From Puccinia triticina (taxonomy: Eukaryota > Basidiomycota > Pucciniomycetes > Pucciniales > Pucciniaceae): a stretch of 64,000 bases of DNA. Positions 53,640-64,000 of the stretch are shown here, in pieces (position 1 is the first letter of the stretch; every line of letters starts with the position of its first letter). Under the pieces are notes generated by a model that worked only from the letters and a program-made list of their open reading frames with translations, did not search any database and had not been told where the DNA came from. Made by a program: the position numbers and the translations under genes. Location: positions 1,674,001 through 1,738,000 of the forward strand of contig NC_070563.1 of NCBI RefSeq assembly GCF_026914185.1, written 5' to 3'.

Positions 53640-54110
53640 TTTTCCAACGTTTTTTTGTTGTTATAGCGGCGGATGTGCGCGGACACAAGGGTCAGGCACA
53701 AACCGCTTATCTTAGACTATAGTTCAAAGCTTCACCAAGCTTGGACGAGTCCCCCATGCAATTTCCAGCCTGATCCAAGGAGGATACCATCACTTTTTGA
53801 TCCATCTTGAGTCTGATCCTGATTCCTTCTGAGTTCCGCCGGAATAGTCCGAGCCGCTTACCTGATTCTTTTCTGCTTCCTTGATCATGAGATCTGCAAC
53901 CTTCATAGTTTGAAATTTGTGCATCCTTCCTCCACCTCTCCAACCCCGTTTGTCGGACCTATTTCCTCCGCCAAGGGTATCCACCCCCCTTTGTCTCTAA
54001 ACAAATTCCACCCTATCCCCGCTATCAGTTTTGATCTTACTTCCGCTCAAGATTTTACAGACCGCCACGAGGGCAGCTACACAGCGCTGCCTACGGTCTG
54101 ACATTGTAGG
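53640..54110 (-). repeat. Possible diverged copy of repeat family A
   Basis: GGATGTGCGCGGACACAAG, a TCCGCCGGAATAG stretch and CCACGAGGGCAGC appear in the same order as in copy 2. Similarity is patchy. Confidence 0.4.
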
Positions 54111-54124
54111 AGCTCCATAAAGGG

Positions 54125-55025
54125 TAACATGCGCTTGGTTTCTGGTCAATCTGACGCGGATGAAATTTCTCCCAATGTTGATAACAATGTATTCTTGACC
54201 TGGTTATTGGATGTTGGGTCAGGGGTGGTGATGGTAAATAATGCTGAGATAGTTTCTCTAGGACAAGTACCCGTGTTCAGCAGCCGGGTCAAGGGTGCCG
54301 TACTGAATTGGCTGATCAAGTTTGTTTACAGAGATCAGCAATCGGCCCAAGAATGCACCCACATGGATGAACTGGCTCAGTTCTATAAATCACGGGCAAT
54401 TTTGACACCATTGAATGCTAATGTAGTACTGCTGAATTACATTTGTTTGCAAAACTTAACAGGAAAAGATATTGTTGTTGAGCCATGGATGAATCACTCA
54501 GCGACTATGACAAAACAATAAGCCCAGAATCTCTGGTCAACACCAAAATTCTGGGGTTTTCAATGCCTTCTCTTCAGCTGAAGGAAGGCATGCCGGTGGT
54601 TTGTATCTGGGACCTAATCCTTGGGAGTGGACTTTGTAATGGAAATCAGCTCCTGGTCAAAGGTATTCAGCCTCATGTGCTGAAGTGCAAAGTCATGACT
54701 GGCCTAAAATTAGGGTAAGAGGTGTTGCTGCAAAAGATGGTTCTGATCCATGAGCCGGATCAGGTTTGTGCTACAAAATTTGTGTGATGTCAATTCCTGG
54801 TGGTTCCCGCTTTTACAATGACAATCAACAAAGCTCAGTGACAGACTCTGGGTTTTGTGGGTGTTTATCTTCCTCAACCAGTTTTTTCCCATGGGCAGCT
54901 ATATGTTGCCCTGTCTTGCGCAACAAGCCGTGCCGGCTTACTTTTTGGTATTGTAGGTGATAAAAGTGTTTCACATACCACAAATGTAGCAAACTTGAGT
55001 GTTATTGGAGATACTGTTTTGTATA
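54125..55025 (+). pseudogene. Helitron PIF1-like helicase, C-terminal part
   Basis: Starts NMRLVSG, then TWLLDVGSGVVM, SRAILTPLNANVVLLNYICL, LKEGMPVVCIWDLILGSGLC and NGNQLLVKG, TMTINKAQ (for the conserved AMTINKSQ) and GVYLPQPVFSHGQLYVALS. Frameshifts near 54,480 and stops near 54,716 and 54,785 make it non-functional. It completes the helicase begun at 51190. Confidence 0.85.
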
Positions 55026-55971
55026 GAGATGGCCCCTGTGAACCCGGGTACCTGTACTTTGGATGGAGGTACCCGCCAGCTTTTTTGCCAAAATTTTGAC
55101 ACCCGCACCGCCTGGGGCAGTCAGAGCGGGTACCTGCCCCTCAAAATTGACCAAAAGGATTCCTTCCAGTCAAAGAGGTTGCAAAACCTCTTCAACTGGA
55201 AGGCCTTGGCTTACATTCTCACACCAAACAAATTTGGTGCAAAAACATTGCAAAAAAAAAAGTTAGGACAAAATTTGAGTGACCCTGTGGTGTACCTCAG
55301 AACCCTTGAGGCTGAAAATCTCTCTTTATCTATTTTTCATTTTTCTGTCATTTTCATTCCTACATGACTCTTGAATTTATTTAGACATTTAAGGTAAAAT
55401 TTTGAGAAGACAAGCCCAAGAAAACCAAAGCAAGATACTGGAGAAAAATGGAGCCAATGATTGAGTATAAAATTGGGTATCTAGTATTCAATTGTCTGCG
55501 AATGATTTCCCATCATGTTATGAGTTGGTGCTGATGAGAATGGAGTATTTTTTATTAGTAGGGTGGTTGGTATATGGTCTGTTTAGTGTGAACATACAGT
55601 CAAAATTTGAAATTCTTGATCCCCCTTCTAATTTATTTTTGGATACGGATGTCATGCTTAGTTGGCAAGGGTACAGTTGCCCAAGGCAATAAGTCTTAGT
55701 ATTCATGTATTCTAGCTCTCAGTTTTTTCACCAGTCTAAATTAGAATAGCTTTATATTGTTTTTACCTGTTTTGTAGCATATTGGTTTCACTATTTATAG
55801 TCAGAGTTTTTTGATCCAGAAAAGAAATCTCATCAAGTCTTTCCCTCTTTCATTCATCCATTAACAATAAGCTGTGCTGGCACACCTGCAAAATTTACAT
55901 TTTTCACGCTGTGGTAACCCTGTTCCTGTTCATACTATCACCCTCATATTGTAGAGACTGTAAAAAGAAGA
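55026..55971. other. Downstream Helitron or intergenic sequence
   Basis: GGGTACC-containing inverted words near 55,040-55,135 and A/T-rich sequence after that. No gene or clear Helitron 3' hairpin found. Confidence 0.35.
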
Positions 55972-56057
55972 TGTGTCTGGTGAGAGTCAAACTCACGACC
56001 TCAGCTATGCTGAGACACATACTAGAGTGCTGCCTTTACCAACTAGGCTACAGACGC
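55972..56057 (-). tRNA. Class II tRNA-like sequence, probable pseudogene
   Basis: Minus strand, 86 nt. Acceptor GCGTCTG/CAGACAC (6 of 7 pairs), perfect D stem GCCT/AGGC around AGTTGGTAA, long extra arm CTCAGC-ATA-GCTGAG, perfect T stem GTGAG/CTCAC with loop TTTGACT, and TTTTT eight bases downstream. The anticodon loop is one base short (CTAGTA region), so the specificity (Leu or Ser class) cannot be read and the copy is probably dead. Confidence 0.55.
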
Positions 56058-56121
56058 TTGTGGCTGCCAGCTGGGTGGTTGGTTGGTAGTGCTCATGGGT
56101 CGATCCGACAGCCCTCCATAC

Positions 56122-57502
56122 TGTGGTGATACATCATGGTAGCAGACTAACAGACAAATCAACACATATCACATAAACCCTTCATAAATACTTCATTATT
56201 ACTTCATATTCAGATTCTACACCCCATTTTACCCCTAGCAACGAAGGGTAGTTACGTTACGTTGCGTTATCCACACAATTTTGGTAACGTAACTATCCCC
56301 GTTATCCGGGGCCCCCCGTTACTTTACTAGTAAGATTTGAGGCCCCGCGCGTAACGTAACGGGCCTCATTTTTGAGGCCCGTTATTGCGTTATCCCCCAG
56401 ATAACGCGATAACAGACCGTTTAAGGCTTTTTAGCCGCATTTTTTGCCCGTTCTCAGGGGCTCCGCACGCCCGGATAACGCAACAAGCATGAAAAAAACC
56501 GGCTTAATTTGGTGCAATAATGTAATTGCACCGCCGTTACGCGTAACGCGTAGATAACGACAAAAATTCCGTTACGTTACCGTTATCTACGCGTTACGAG
56601 TAGCGTAACTACCCTTTGTTGCCCCTAGTCACCCACTCATTTCTCCTAGGATTTCCAAATGGATCAGCAGTTATGGGCATGTATATTTTTGGCAGGTATT
56701 TTCTTCATATATATCCTTAGCATTATTACATACATCATTCATTAGTAACATAGCTACATAGGACTGCAGATCTTACATAACTTCATTACTCATTTTTCCC
56801 TTCATATGAATCAGCAGTACATTCCTTCATAGCTCTTGTAGTTATTATCAAATGCTCATCTTCATTATGTACATTCTTACTTCTGTTCATCATTATTTCA
56901 TCTTCTACATAGTTACCTTTCATGTACACTCCTTGGTCATTGCACCTTCATCATTACTGCTCATCTTCAGATATTGTTACTATGTGCTCATCATGTATCA
57001 CTCCCCTGTAGTACTTCTCACATATATAAACACCCCTCTAGATTTTGTATCCCCATCATGCACTTTCTACTACATCCCCTCTGTAGCACCTTTTAACATC
57101 ACCCTTATATGCACTTTCACCCACTACTCTTTGTATGCACCTCTCCCCACATACACTCAGTAGTACCCTTTACCTTTCATCACCCTCTGAAATATATCTC
57201 CCAGCATATATCTCATTACCCATCTCAGAGTGACTCTCAAAGAGCTTCTGCTTTTCCCCCATCTCTCTTCTCCTCTCTCCCTCAGTAGGATTGATACACC
57301 TCAAACTCATAAAGTGTTAAAGCCATCTAAGTCAAAGAGAATCACCAGCCACACCCTTTTCTTTTTCTTAGTGTAACCCTCTCTCCATCAGTATTAGTCA
57401 AGAGGGTAGCCTCACCAGCACCTGTAGCCTCTTCTACATTATTAGTAGTGTAGTTGACTATTCCCCCTCACAGCTCTTTCCTGATCTTTTAGTAGTTCCA
57501 CA
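56122..57502 (+). repeat. Diverged gypsy solo LTR, interrupted by a MITE
   Basis: TGTGGTGATAC start and AGTAGTTCCACA end. Inner words such as AATACTTCATTATTA and CATATTCAGATTCTAC parallel the Gypsy1 LTR. A 383-bp TIR element sits inside. Flanks ATAC and ATGC do not form a clean duplication. Confidence 0.7.
56239..56621 (+). mobile_element. 383-bp MITE, CAAC...GTTG ends, 7-bp target duplication
   Basis: TIRs CAACGAAGGGTAGTTACG and CAACAAAGGGTAGTTACG; flanks CCCCTAG (56232-56238 and 56622-56628). Interior rich in GTTACG/GTAACG words. Removing it restores an LTR sequence continuous with the Gypsy1 LTR pattern. Confidence 0.85.
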
Positions 57503-57891
57503 ATGCAGGCCCTTAATTTGTCAAGCCCATGGGCTTAAACCACACCCTGAACATATTTTTGTGTGTTTCAGACCAAGGGCAGTCCAGAAACATCTTGGCT
57601 AAGGTTTCTGCCCAGCCATTCTATTTTTTTGGAATGTCACCCAGTCTGATCAGACCCACCTGTTTATATCCATGATTATGGACTTATTGGTTGAAATGTG
57701 GCCCACATCAAGTCCCATAAACCCATAGATATATGTTCTAAACCCATAACCACAAGCCAAAAGGCACCACTGGTGGTGGCAAACCGCGAGAAATATGCCA
57801 GAATGCTATAATTGGTACACCAAACAATGCGAGACATTGTTGGTCAAGTTAGCTTGTATGTCAAGATCAATTAAGTGAAAATAAAGGTGTA
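57503..57891. other. Spacer, no gene supported
   Basis: Between a solo LTR and a mariner-like element. Nothing recognised. Confidence 0.4.
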
Positions 57892-59406
57892 CAGTGCGGG
57901 ACACCACTTTTGTGCTAGCCCGCGCCCGCAAAAATGTTTTTAATTTTTGAGACCTATCAGGGTTTACATATATCATGTACAATACACCAAAGTGACATTT
58001 TTGAGCTCTACAGAGCTAGGGGATTCTATAAATATCTTGCCAGCTCTGTGGCACTGCTCAGAAAAAATTTTCACTTTTTGGGTGGTTCAGATTTGGGACA
58101 CATGGACTTTTTTTTTTTTTTTAAAAGTGAATTTTGGCCGATGGCATTGCACACTATGAATCTAAGTAACCTCTCTGTGAAAACACACAACAATTTTGGT
58201 CAAACACAACTACAGTAATGCTAGTGCTATGGGGAGTGGGGAACAAAACTGAACAGGGTTAGGGGAAGAAAGGAACAATGAGGGAAAGGAAATTCGGGCC
58301 GAGAAGTGAGAGAATAAAACAACAGGGATTTCATTGGGGGAAATGTTCGGAGAAGCGATTCGAGTCTTGAAGGAATTTTGACAGTGCCTTTTCCGCCTTT
58401 CGCTTGTCGAGGACCAAATCGAGACAATCTGCCCTAAAGCGGACTCGAGCAAATCTGAGGTTTTTGCGCAAAGCTACCCGGATGTTCCTATATTTCTGGC
58501 AGAAGTTCATGAAGTGGAAAACCGTTTCCCTTTACATTTTCCTTTGACCAAAGATCAGCACAAAGTGCTTCACTTGGCACTACTCTACTTGTCAACAAAA
58601 TGAATCATTAGCAAGTTGAGTAAAGAGTACACATGGACTTACAGGCCATAGTATGGCACTATGGAGGTGCATTATGCATATAGACTATGTATTAAGTGTA
58701 TATTATGCACTTATAGTGTGTTTTGGAGCATTGCGGTAAAAAACCAAGGCCTTGTATTCATAGGAAAAGAACAAGTTTCTTTGAGTTTGGGTCAGAGCTA
58801 GAAACTGGCATCTTGTACTTTGAATTTCCACTTTTGAGAATTTGCCTTTTCTTCTGCGCTTGCTCTTCTTTATCCTTTGAGTACGAGATTGGCCACAAGA
58901 TCTTCCTGGTAGCTTCGTCAACTTCATCATTTTTGTCGGAAGTTTCACCATTGCAACACCAATTAAGCATCTTTTGAGTCTCTTCAGCCATATCAATTTC
59001 TTCTTCTTGATATTTTTCTTAGAGAGGAGTTTTTAATAGACCAAAATTATCCTCATTGTTGCTTTCAATTAAAATAGGGTGGTCTTGGTCAGCAATAAGG
59101 ACAACAGGCGGTTTTCGAGGCTGCAAGAAGGGTTTCAGCGGCTTTTTTGGTTGGCTTGAGGAGGGTTTCCTTCAAAGTAAGGACTCTTTTCTTTGTCTTT
59201 TGATCTGAGCTCTTCGTGCTGTTGTCATGGGCGCCATCTTGGAGGCTGGGGAAAGAAATCTTGCACTTGGACTCGTGATTTTTACACTGGTCACCCCCCT
59301 AACCCTCCCCACAACCCCCGGGGTATTGGGGGATTTTTGTAAATTTCTTGAGCCCAACATTTGGGACACCCCCAGGGGGCTAGCACAAAAGTGGTGTCCC
59401 GCACTG
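57892..59406 (-). mobile_element. Mariner-like TIR element, 1515 bp, degenerate
   Basis: Perfect 30-bp TIRs starting CAGTGCGGGACACCACTTTT, flanked by TA on both sides (57890-57891, 59407-59408). CAGT ends plus TA duplication fit the Tc1/mariner/pogo superfamily. Minus-strand open frames (MAPMTTARRAQIKRQRKESL at about 59,249; MAEETQKMLNWCC at about 58,991) are basic or acidic and full of breaks; no DDE motif was found. It is probably non-autonomous or carries remnants only. Confidence 0.75.
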
Positions 59407-59514
59407 TAGTCGCATGGCCAGTTGACAATTCCAGACTGGATATTTGCAGTGGTGGTGTTGCTTCTCATTGGAAGTGTGAGTTGATTGATGAGTACATCTG
59501 GATGAAACTTATAT

Positions 59515-59740
59515 ACCAGGCAATAGCAGCCCGAGTCTCATCAGGCGGGGGAAAACAACAAATGTACAAATTTCCCTATTGGCCCGTTTTTTGTGAGCCA
59601 AATTTGGGAAATCCTCTGACATTTGCGCTGAGGATGGAAATGGATCATTAACAAGAAGTAGAGGCCAAGGTGGCTTCGCCGCTGCAAGCTGAAGGGGTGT
59701 AGTCTAGCATCACATTGAAGCTTATGGTTCCACAAATAGA
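59515..59740 (-). repeat. Dispersed repeat family B, copy 2 (inverted)
   Basis: Reverse complement of 44,275-44,455 up to about 59,660. The next 40 bases, including GCTTCGCCGCTGCAA, match the reverse complement of 22,690-22,735. Confidence 0.7.
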
Positions 59741-60748
59741 TTTGAAACTTGAGTTCTTCAAACTTAAGAAACTGACTGCAGATTATAAGAGATCCTTATA
59801 AAAAAGGCCTGAAAGAGGAGGGAAAACCAAAGGACTACATAACAGGAGACAGTAACTACATAAGCTTTGAGCTGTAGTTAGATGTACATTATGCATTAGG
59901 GTGGAGAAGTGCCAGATCAACTGTCACCCTGGTGAGGGGATTGATGGGTTTTTTAAATGGCTGATAATATGGAGGCCCAAGGAATGTCTCAAAAATTCCC
60001 TGTTATCAAATCTTAACTGGTGCAAACAGGGCCCATAGTTGGCCTTGAAATTTGAATGGGCCAACCTGGCTTGTTCTCCAACCCATTATCCATACAGATT
60101 TTCATATGTCAGGCAAAAGAAGGAATACATAAAGCTAGATTTAAAAATGAGTGAGGGTCAAGGGATGAGCAATACACAGTGATGGATTAGAAGAGAAAAT
60201 GAAGTGATGTAAGATATTTCAACAATATCCCTTTTGGGGACAACACATGTGCCTATCAAAATCACTCACAACTGAAGTGACTCACTTTGTTGTTGACAGC
60301 ATTTTTCAAACCAGTTTCAAATTTTATTTTCACAAAGATATGATCAGTCTTCCGTACAGCAGGAGCCTGTTATCTCCAAAATTGTGTAATTTGTAACCAT
60401 TTATCAAACTTTGCGCAAAAACTTCAGATTTGGTTTATTGAATGACTCAAGAAACTTGTGTGTGGGGCCTGGACCTCCATAGCGCGCTTTTCAAGGGTCA
60501 TGCCATTGGCACTGGGGATGTAGGTGTGTCTCTTGGGGCCAATGTGGGTTATGGTGAGGGACCAAGCAACCGATCCGCGCAATGGCCCCGGGTCCCCAAA
60601 CGCACTCAGCAAGTTCCCCGAAGATGTGTTGCCACAAAATCCTGTCAAGGCAAGAACAATACATGGTCTTGTTAGTGACCTTGATGAGCTCACGCACAAA
60701 AAAACATGAGGGGGGTGTTCCAGTAGAGGGCCCAAGAGGCCCTGATGC
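59741..60748. other. No supported gene; open frames of unknown origin
   Basis: Minus-strand frames at 60,424-60,751 read without stops but match nothing I know. They appear to continue in frame beyond the insertion at 60749-61646 (see that entry). Confidence 0.3.
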
Positions 60749-61646
60749 CAACGGTGGGCCGCTACGCTACACTACGCTACAGGGCCACTTAGCATTAGCG
60801 TAGCGGCAAAAAGCGCCTGCCCATTTTGAGTAGCGTTAGCGCGCTGTTAGCGCCGCTACGCTGCGCTACGTTTCAGCGGCGCTAACAGGGCGCCAATTGT
60901 TTGTTAGTGTTAGCGCGCCGCTACAGTCACTACGCTGCGCTACAGCGCTTTTAGCGGAAAAAAAGGCCTTTTTTCAGCTAAAAGCAACAATGGGAAGTTA
61001 TGTTATCCAGTTTGCCTAGATGTCATTCAGTTATCCAGTCCTATGTGGTGTAAAATCCAACATAAATTGAATCTGTGGGTGTCAAGAGAAAGGTATGATG
61101 TTGTTTAACAATATGGACCCCAATTTATTCCAAGGAAATCCTCTTTTTGATGTTAAAATAATGCTTTTGTGACCAAATATCAGTCACCTGGTCTAAGTTA
61201 CCCAGATAACTGATTTTTGGTCACAAAAGTGATATTTCAACATCAAAAATAGCAGTATCTTAAAAAGAAAGTGGGACCATACTGTTAATCATCATTCAGC
61301 CTGTCTTTTGACACCCACAGATTCAATTTATGTTGGATTTCACACCCCAGAGGACTGGATAACTAAATCACACCTAGGGGAACTGGATAACGTAACTTCC
61401 CATCGTTGCTAAAAGCACTGTGGTGCACCGTAGCGCGCGCTCTTTTGCGCCCTGCGTGTGTAGCGTTAGCGCAATTGCGCGCATCTGCGCTAACGCTACG
61501 CTAACAGCTAAATTAGCTGCGCACCCTTTGCGCGTAGCGTTAGCGCAGAGAAGGCGCAATTCCGCGAACGCTACGCTAAAATTTAGCGGAATTCCGCTAC
61601 GCTACGCCACGCTAACGCTACGGTTAGCGTAGCTGGCCCACCGTTG
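60749..61646 (+). mobile_element. hAT-like MITE, CAACGGTGGGC ends, with nested MITE
   Basis: Ends CAACGGTGGGCCGCTACG and the mirrored CAACGGTGGGCCAGCTACG, with CTGATGCC/CCGATGCC-like 8-bp flanks (7 of 8). Without the nested 424-bp element it is about 467 bp. Interior full of TAGCGTTAGCG-type words. Same family as 48382-48712. Confidence 0.75.
60985..61408 (+). mobile_element. 424-bp MITE nested in hAT-like MITE, 7-bp target duplication
   Basis: TIRs CAACAATGGGAAGTTATGTT and CAACGATGGGAAGTTACGTT; flanks CTAAAAG (60978-60984 and 61409-61415). Same terminal pattern and duplication length as 56239-56621. Confidence 0.88.
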
Positions 61647-62100
61647 CCGATGCCCAGCTCCTGGGCCTCCTTGAGCTCCAACATTTTGGGAAGTGGCCCG
61701 GTATCAGTCCGCCCAAGAGCTTTGAGTATGGTGTTGGCCAGCGAACCACCATTTGGCAAGCAGGCCGGGCCGAGCGACTCTCCTGCGCTCTTGAGCCCAG
61801 TGACAGACCCCGTTCCTCAAGAACAACCACAAGCCTCCGCGAGCAGCAACCCTGTTTGAGGGAACGGTCAGGCATGTTTTTTTCACGTTGATAGGGAGAG
61901 GTTGGGGGGGGGGGGGGGGGGGAGACTGACTGATATCCAACCGCAGACTTGGCAACGCCGGCGTTGGTTGAATCAAGGGCTCTTAGCAACCATCAAACAT
62001 GCTGCTTGCCGCAGTAGGGCAAGCGTAGCCGACGACACCAGGGGTGCTGCAGAGGACCACGTGGAGGTCAAGTCAGCCCGCAGATGCTGAAATTCCAGCT
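61647..62100. other. No supported gene; contains a G19 run
   Basis: 61904-61922 is an uninterrupted run of 19 G. Frames are open on both strands across 61,650-61,990 but none has a recognisable domain. Confidence 0.45.
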
Positions 62101-63156
62101 ATCCATTGCCCTCAACCCCTCCGCTGTTGCACATGCGCAGTCCGAGGGGCAAAGAGTGGGCCCCCCACGGGTCTGTAGCCTTAGCTGCGGGCCGGGGGCC
62201 TTCACGTCCATCACTTTTGACCCGTGCACTTGACGCGGGCTGGGTGTTGCTGACTTATCACAAGTCCCTTGCTTCAGAGGGCCCTGGTACAGCCTGGGCT
62301 GGCGCAAAGCGCCCTCGCGCAAAGCGCGACCTCCGAAGGAGGGACCTGCAGGTAAAGCCAAGAATTTGGCTTGAGAGCTTTCAGTGTTTTGGTGGGAGTT
62401 TTTTCCCGCTCACCTTTCAGGGGTCTTCTCCTTGTGTATTCCTATTGCCTGTGGTGCCAGATTAAAGGCCTGATTTTTCTCTTTCTTTTGGTGTCAATCA
62501 CCACTTTTTCCCCCTTCACAAACTCCTTCCATTCCCCTTTGAAGTTTGTGATTTTGTTTGTGTTTGGCCAGAAGTGTGTATGCAAATTCCGAGAAGATCC
62601 ATTTGGACTCAATTTAAATACATAACTCCATCATCCATCCACCTTGACTGCTGAGCAAGGGCAACACTCTCCTTCAAGTGTAGATATCACAAAAGTGACA
62701 CTAAATTGAAGCTGAGATGCTCAGCTATCCACTGCACTTCAGCTTGCTGACTCACAATGAGTGCGCGCTGTGTAATGTAAATTTGATTCAAAAAGTTGGC
62801 CAAAAGCCACAAATTTCCTGAAGCTCTCACGCGGAAAAAAGCCGATAACTCATAAGCCTCCCATTGGGAATGGGAGATGCTTCGCATTGGGGTGCTCCGC
62901 ACCCCCAGTCCCGGGAGGCTTAGTTAAGTCAGGGGTGCTGCGCCTGTGGGCACGGCTTTGCCAATGTTGGAAGGCTGGTTGAGAATTTAGAATGCTTGAT
63001 ATTTTTTTGATTTGTATTGTTGGAGGAAAAGTTACAATTTTTGGATTGGTTTTTTGTGCAATGGGGAAACCCTTGATTTTATTTTATCATTTTGTTTATG
63101 TACAGGGGGAACCCTTGAAATTTTTTTTTAGGATTCTGCCAAAACTGCGTCTTTAA
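62101..63156. other. No gene or element recognised
   Basis: Open frames up to 119 codons have no recognisable features. Small inverted words occur around 62,860-62,930 (CTCCCATTGGGAATGGGAG). Confidence 0.35.
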
Positions 63157-63339
63157 TTATGGTGTTCAAAGTTGGTTTGCATAATTTTATGCATGCATAA
63201 ATCATAAAATCATAAAATCTTTTTTGCAGGGGATATGACTGTCTGATTATGTAATACAAAATTGCCTCACCAAAATATTTTTATGATTTTATGATTTATG
63301 CATGCGTAAAATTCTGCAAACCAACTTTGAACACCATAA
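63157..63339 (+). mobile_element. 183-bp palindromic MITE
   Basis: Imperfect inverted repeats of about 60 bp at each end. The terminal TTATGGTGTTCAAAGTTGG is exact; the inner ATGCATGCATAAATCATAAA is mirrored with one change. The element is almost entirely stem with a short loop. Target duplication uncertain. Confidence 0.75.
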
Positions 63340-64000
63340 ATAAACTTGGATTCAGCTTGAAGGAAAATTTAATTGGGAATAATTGACAGCTGTGTTTATG
63401 AAGCTTAGGGCTAAAACCCGTTGAAATAAGGGTTTTGGGCCCTAGCACTATAGCTTTGCTGATAATAAACACTGGTAATTAAATTACCAAGCTTGTTACG
63501 TGGCAAAAATGACCACTACAAGGGTTTAAACACTCTGTAACAGAGGAAAGGTTAATTATGTAATTAATAGTACATCAAAATCAGCTCTTTCCATGTGTCT
63601 TGTGGAAATAATTCTTTCATTTGATGGGGAACTTCTGGTTAAAGCTTCTAATTTTGATAGATAATGTCACCAGGAATAACTTGAGGTTTTTGAATTTCAA
63701 AGGGCCATCTGGCCTGTGAGAAGCCCAAAATGAGGCAAAATGCCATTTTTTCAAGAATCTTCTTGAAGTAATGATGATTTTTCCTTGTTACAGAAGGGTC
63801 CAAAGCTTCTAAAGCGTCTTTGTGCTTCAATCAACTCACAAAAAAAGCCCCCGCTGTGGGATAACTGGTATACACGCTTCTGCAACCGCCATACACATGG
63901 GGGAAGTACACTATATTTGTAGTGGCCAGTTGAATGGATTATCTAACTTGTAACCTTGTGCAATTAACTTTTTTTTCACAAATTTGAAAAATCAGCAACT
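63340..64000. other. No gene recognised at right edge
   Basis: A/T-rich sequence. A 60-codon minus-strand frame at 63,648-63,830 has no recognisable domain. Confidence 0.4.

Larger units (their letters stand above)
51593..54124 (+). mobile_element. Composite insertion splitting the helicase
   Basis: Everything between the conserved SLT and NMRL helicase segments is foreign. It contains a copia solo LTR (51827-53574) with a nested gypsy solo LTR, and a stretch resembling repeat family A (53,640-54,110). Outer borders are not sharply defined. Confidence 0.6.

Overview
The window looks like a chromosome piece of a basidiomycete, most likely a rust fungus (Pucciniales). The species cannot be fixed from sequence alone. 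The clues are intron-rich genes with GTAAGT/GTATGT/GTTGAG donors, deeply nested Ty1/copia and Ty3/gypsy elements with A/T-rich, CpG-poor bodies, Helitron helicase debris, and many small terminal-inverted-repeat (TIR) elements. About 16 kb in the middle (23.2-41.8 kb) is gene-bearing host DNA. The rest is mostly transposable elements. All gene models were spliced by hand; exon sums were checked to be multiples of three.

Left block (1-21.9 kb): a stack of nested insertions. A non-autonomous gypsy-type element (Gypsy2, 14843-21888) received a copia element in its 5' LTR. The copia element was then hit twice: by a 1.6-kb solo LTR (833-2437) in its reverse transcriptase, and by a complete 10.5-kb gypsy element (Gypsy1, 3673-14152) near its C-terminus. 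Gypsy1 has intact gag-protease and pol frames joined by a -1 slippery site, two 961-bp LTRs that differ by one base by eye, and, antisense in its 3' region, a spliced four-exon gene of unknown function.

Gene block (23.2-41.8 kb): a ferric/cupric reductase (7 exons, damaged or mis-sequenced N-terminus); a tiny four-exon gene for mitochondrial ribosomal protein bL33m on the minus strand; a 13-exon secreted S10 serine carboxypeptidase with an 8-nt microexon; the scaffold nucleoporin Nup192/Nup205 (5 exons, 2097 aa); a five-exon VanZ-like membrane protein; and a secreted Gly-rich repeat protein on the minus strand. FRE and bL33m are tail-to-tail, bL33m and the carboxypeptidase are head-to-head, and carboxypeptidase, Nup192 and VanZ follow in tandem. 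No shared pathway is evident.

Right block (41.8-64 kb): no intact protein gene seen. It holds a 160-bp tandem array, a well-folded tRNA-Gly(GCC)-like sequence, a degenerate class II tRNA-like sequence, several TIR elements with recognisable target duplications (hAT-like, mariner-like, a CAAC...GTTG family with 7-bp duplications, a 1.1-kb element with perfect 35-bp TIRs), a dispersed unclassified repeat (family A), and a Helitron PIF1-like helicase pseudogene split by a copia solo LTR that itself contains a gypsy solo LTR.
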